Assembly: GCA_034509425.1 (NCBI GenBank) | Contig: JAVTVJ010000452.1 | Span: 1,364,001-1,428,000, forward strand | DNA length: 64,000 bases | Reading direction: 5' to 3' | Source of the DNA: Eopsaltria australis | Taxonomy: Eukaryota > Chordata > Aves > Passeriformes > Petroicidae | Shown: positions 61,031-64,000 of the stretch, in pieces | Layout: the number at the start of each line of letters is the position of its first letter | Numbering within the stretch: the first letter of the stretch is position 1 | The notes under the pieces: generated by a model | The model's database searches: none | Told to the model about the DNA's origin: nothing | The model's input: the letters and a program-made list of their open reading frames with translations, nothing else | Made by a program: the position numbers and the translations under genes

Positions 61031-64000
61031 CAAATGTGGCACCTCCTCAGTCCTCTCCGGTGAGGAGAACCCCTGCCAGGTGACTTCTGACCAAAATCAA
61101 CTTCTCTTCGCTCTCTGAAGTAGGAGCTGGTTTATTTCAGATGGTGATTACATTTCAGTGGGAGAGCACTTAAGCTAATTGCTCGGCATTGTTAGCTCTG
61201 TGCCAACATTCCTGTGAAGCTTCAGTTCAAAGGCCTGTGTTGCAATCAACATACTTTGCTATTTGACATAGATATACCCAGAGTTCATCAGCTGGAAGAG
61301 AATGATTGCATTGTGTGAACAGTGTGCACAGATATTGTCAAGGGACCAGGTAACCAGGAGTAAAATCTGAGGGTGAGATTTCCTGTCTAGGTTCCTGAGG
61401 ATGAGTAACTGAGAAACCCTTTTCCTTCAGCTGGTGCTGTACCAAAAGGCCATCCACAATCTACCTTCTCACCTGCAAAATTTACTTTATTGCTCAATTT
61501 CACATCTTGATAAAAGCAGTGGAGATACTTATATCCACTTCACTTGCTCAGCTACAGAAGCAGTGAGGCTGTTTCATTTGATAGAATTCCCAGCGTATTA
61601 TAAAAAGCAAAGTGTCTGCAAAACCGGGTCATATTGCAATTTACAGCACATGCTGTGGCTTTTTGCTGTGAAATATTTTGACACCTATCAACAAAGGTTA
61701 GTGCAGACAATTTCTTGGGAAAATGTGTGAGAAGTATGAAATTCACAGACCACATACAGAGGGAGTATGGGTGGAATCATGGCTTCCTAGACAGACCGTT
61801 GTCCATGAATCTTCGTAGAGAAAACAATGAGAAAAGAGTTAAAACTGTGTGTTTTCCTGATTTTCTGTCCTCTATTAAAATACAATTAACTTACTGTGGT
61901 GGACTTTTTTTCCTAAAACATAGCTTTCCTGTGGGCCATGCCTTGTAAGTGTATTTGGTAAGTTCTGTACATGTGTATTTAAATACAGATGTTCCAGCAT
62001 ATAGCACATCTTTGGTTGGTGACTTCCTCTTCCACCCAGGTAAAATCTGAAGTGTTTTCCAAACTTTAAAACAGATTGGGGAACCTTTTTGCTGGCATAT
62101 GTAATTGCTTTGCCCATTTTTTACAGGGAAGCTGTTTAGCATGCAGCTATTCTGCACAGTAGTTTAGAACACTAGAGTCAAACGAAATTATGGTGGGAGT
62201 TTTTAGCAGACAGGCTGTAATTATTCAGTTTGGAATTTGACCAGAATGAAATAGAAGCTTGCCTACCAATAAACATACTTGAAGTACCATGTTTTTGAAG
62301 TTTTTAAACAAAGAAGCTTGTTTGAATGGTGTAAGTGCAAGATGGGAGTCAGAAAATCTGTGCTGCTGTGGCATACATTTAGGACCTATGCTGGAAATTA
62401 TTTCAGCTCTCCCTCAATTTTTTTTTTTTTCCATCTGAAAGCAACAATAGAGTGGGGCTGTAGCACCACTTGTTCTCTTCATTTTTACCCTGTGTTACCT
62501 TGGAAATGATGATGAGGTTGGCAGGAGTACTTTTTAGCTTTTTTTTTTATTTAGTGCTTACTAGGTTCTCACCTGTGACTCCAGAGTGGCCTTGCCTCTA
62601 CAAATTCATTACTGTGGCAAGGACAATTGTGTGAGTGTTTGTCTGGAGTGACTCCGCCCTGTGGAATTGTCTATAATTTTGGCAATTATTTCATTTTCAA
62701 AGTAGGATTGACATTACTTTTTTATTTCAACAGAGTATTTTCCCATGGCAGGTTAGTCTATGGTGGCTGTGAGCTGCTCTGTGTAGACAACCTCCTTGCT
62801 TAGGACTTTCCCATTGTCCCACAGATCCGCTTGTAAGCCCTAGGAAGAATATGGAAGGCAGCTAACTGTGGAACAGCAGTCCAGAGCAATGTTTCAATTC
62901 CGAAAGAAACATGTGAAAGTGAGATTTTGTGCTCCTGTTGAAGTTTTGCCCATAATTTTCACACCAGTACCCTTCACATGAATTTTGAAGCATTTAAATT
63001 TTGTTGTCCATTAATTTGTCCATTACTTTTGGCGTATGCAAGAGAGGGAGAGAGCTTTAGAAATGCACAGGATGAACCAATGTACATGCATATACTTGTA
63101 GTGAGGCAGGGCAGAAGTGACAAAAGATTGATTTGCTCAGAGCTGACCTCAATTATTGGTCTGCTGCAAGGCATATTCTAGGGCTAATTTTGCCATAGGT
63201 GTCATGGCATGTGAAAATGGCAATATGGGATAGATGTAGTGACATCATGGCATGCAGATATGGATAACTAATGGGAAGACATGAAAGAGTGAAGAGTGTA
63301 TAGAGGAAAACCCTGTTGGCACTCAGGCTCAGCTTCTGGATATGCTTCAAAAAACTTTTGGAACTCAGTAAAGGTGAAGCACTTGAAACTGTACCCAGCA
63401 CAATTATAGTTTTGTGACAAAAATCAAGTGCTTTTCTAAATTATTGGTATTTATTGCAAATCTTATCAATTTAGAAGGATTGGATCTTCACTGGTACTGT
63501 TTTCAGTCATGAATCTCTCAGGAGAGAGGCTCAGGAGGTCTCAGGACACAGGCAACAGCTCTCTGTCCATGCATCGTGCTGCAGTCAGGCTTAGCACAGG
63601 AGCTCCCTCTGATGCTACCTTCACAGTGATGCGAGTATTTTGAATTATCCAGAGAAAAGTATAAATTCTAGCCATGGACTTTATGTAAATGAGTCAAAAA
63701 GAATCCTAACAAGATAGAGCAGATTTCTAACTTTTGTGAAGTGGAACAAACTTGTGATGTTGGAGCCACACAGCTAAAAACACACTTGAATTCTTGTAGT
63801 CACCCTGAGAAAATACCATACATACTTTCACACAAACAGAAAAGCTAGACATATAACCTTTTCCCCTTGAATTTCTTCATTTTTTCCTACTATTTCACAA
63901 ACTAGCTCTGTTTTCATTAAGGACAAAGTATGTTATGAATTTATCACTCAGCTCAGCACACTGCCATTCTTGTGTTGCTTTCAACTTAGTACTTCTGCTT
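61031..64000. other. Non-coding DNA to the window end
   Basis: AT-rich, with T11-T12 runs near 62418-62430. No repeat family, exon, or RNA gene was recognised. Confidence 0.5.

Noticed and set aside
1..64000. CRISPR arrays, operons, phage or bacterial features
   Set aside because: The sequence is vertebrate nuclear DNA. No regularly spaced repeats with unique spacers and no dense coding were seen.

Overview
This is a window of vertebrate nuclear DNA, almost certainly from a bird and most likely a passerine. No complete protein-coding gene can be supported in it. The bird assignment rests on at least six CR1 LINE copies of avian type: 5'-truncated, with ORF2 C-terminal remnants of the 'VAEHWNRLPR' and '[11 protein letters not shown]' type, and ending in short ATTCTATG-like repeats instead of poly(A). 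The passerine assignment rests on an element at about 59.7-59.8 kb that has a tRNA-Ile-like head joined to a CR1-type tail. That is the architecture of the TguSINE1 family described from passerines. Older amniote layers are present too: degraded CR1/L3-like LINE pieces and two MIR-like CORE-SINE fragments.

The central landmark is a strong CpG island at about 37.5-39.05 kb, in a window that is otherwise AT-rich and CpG-poor. A good minus-strand splice donor lies inside it (exon ends at 38062, GT at 38061-38060). A leftward gene with a first exon in the island, mostly or wholly untranslated, is therefore the best reading, with the left 37 kb mainly its introns. Sampled base composition agrees: the + strand left of the island has excess A and C, and the sampled block right of it has excess G. 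That pattern would fit divergent transcription from the island. I cannot name either gene.

Layout: 1-37.5 kb is non-coding, with microsatellites, a probable solo LTR (6084-6455), an ancient CR1 (6.7-7.4 kb), CR1 copies (11.7-12.6, 21.3-21.6, 32.4-33.6 kb), a MIR-like SINE (21.9-22.1 kb) and more ancient CR1 debris (18.6, 29.7-30.1 kb). From 37.5 to 39.05 kb is the CpG island. From 39 to 64 kb the sequence is again non-coding, with two orphan mini CpG islands (41.9 and 60.8 kb), CR1 copies (46.1, 51.5, 56.8-57.8 kb), ancient CR1 (46.7, 58.3-59.5 kb) and the passerine SINE.

I found no convincing new biological system. The observations most worth a second look are the divergent-promoter signature, the two orphan mini CpG islands, one exon-like segment at 9.9 kb, a 79-codon unassigned open frame at 26.05-26.29 kb, and a one-base-loop G-quadruplex motif in the promoter. 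The elements act as passive insertions. Nothing here resembles an operon, CRISPR array, or RNA gene.
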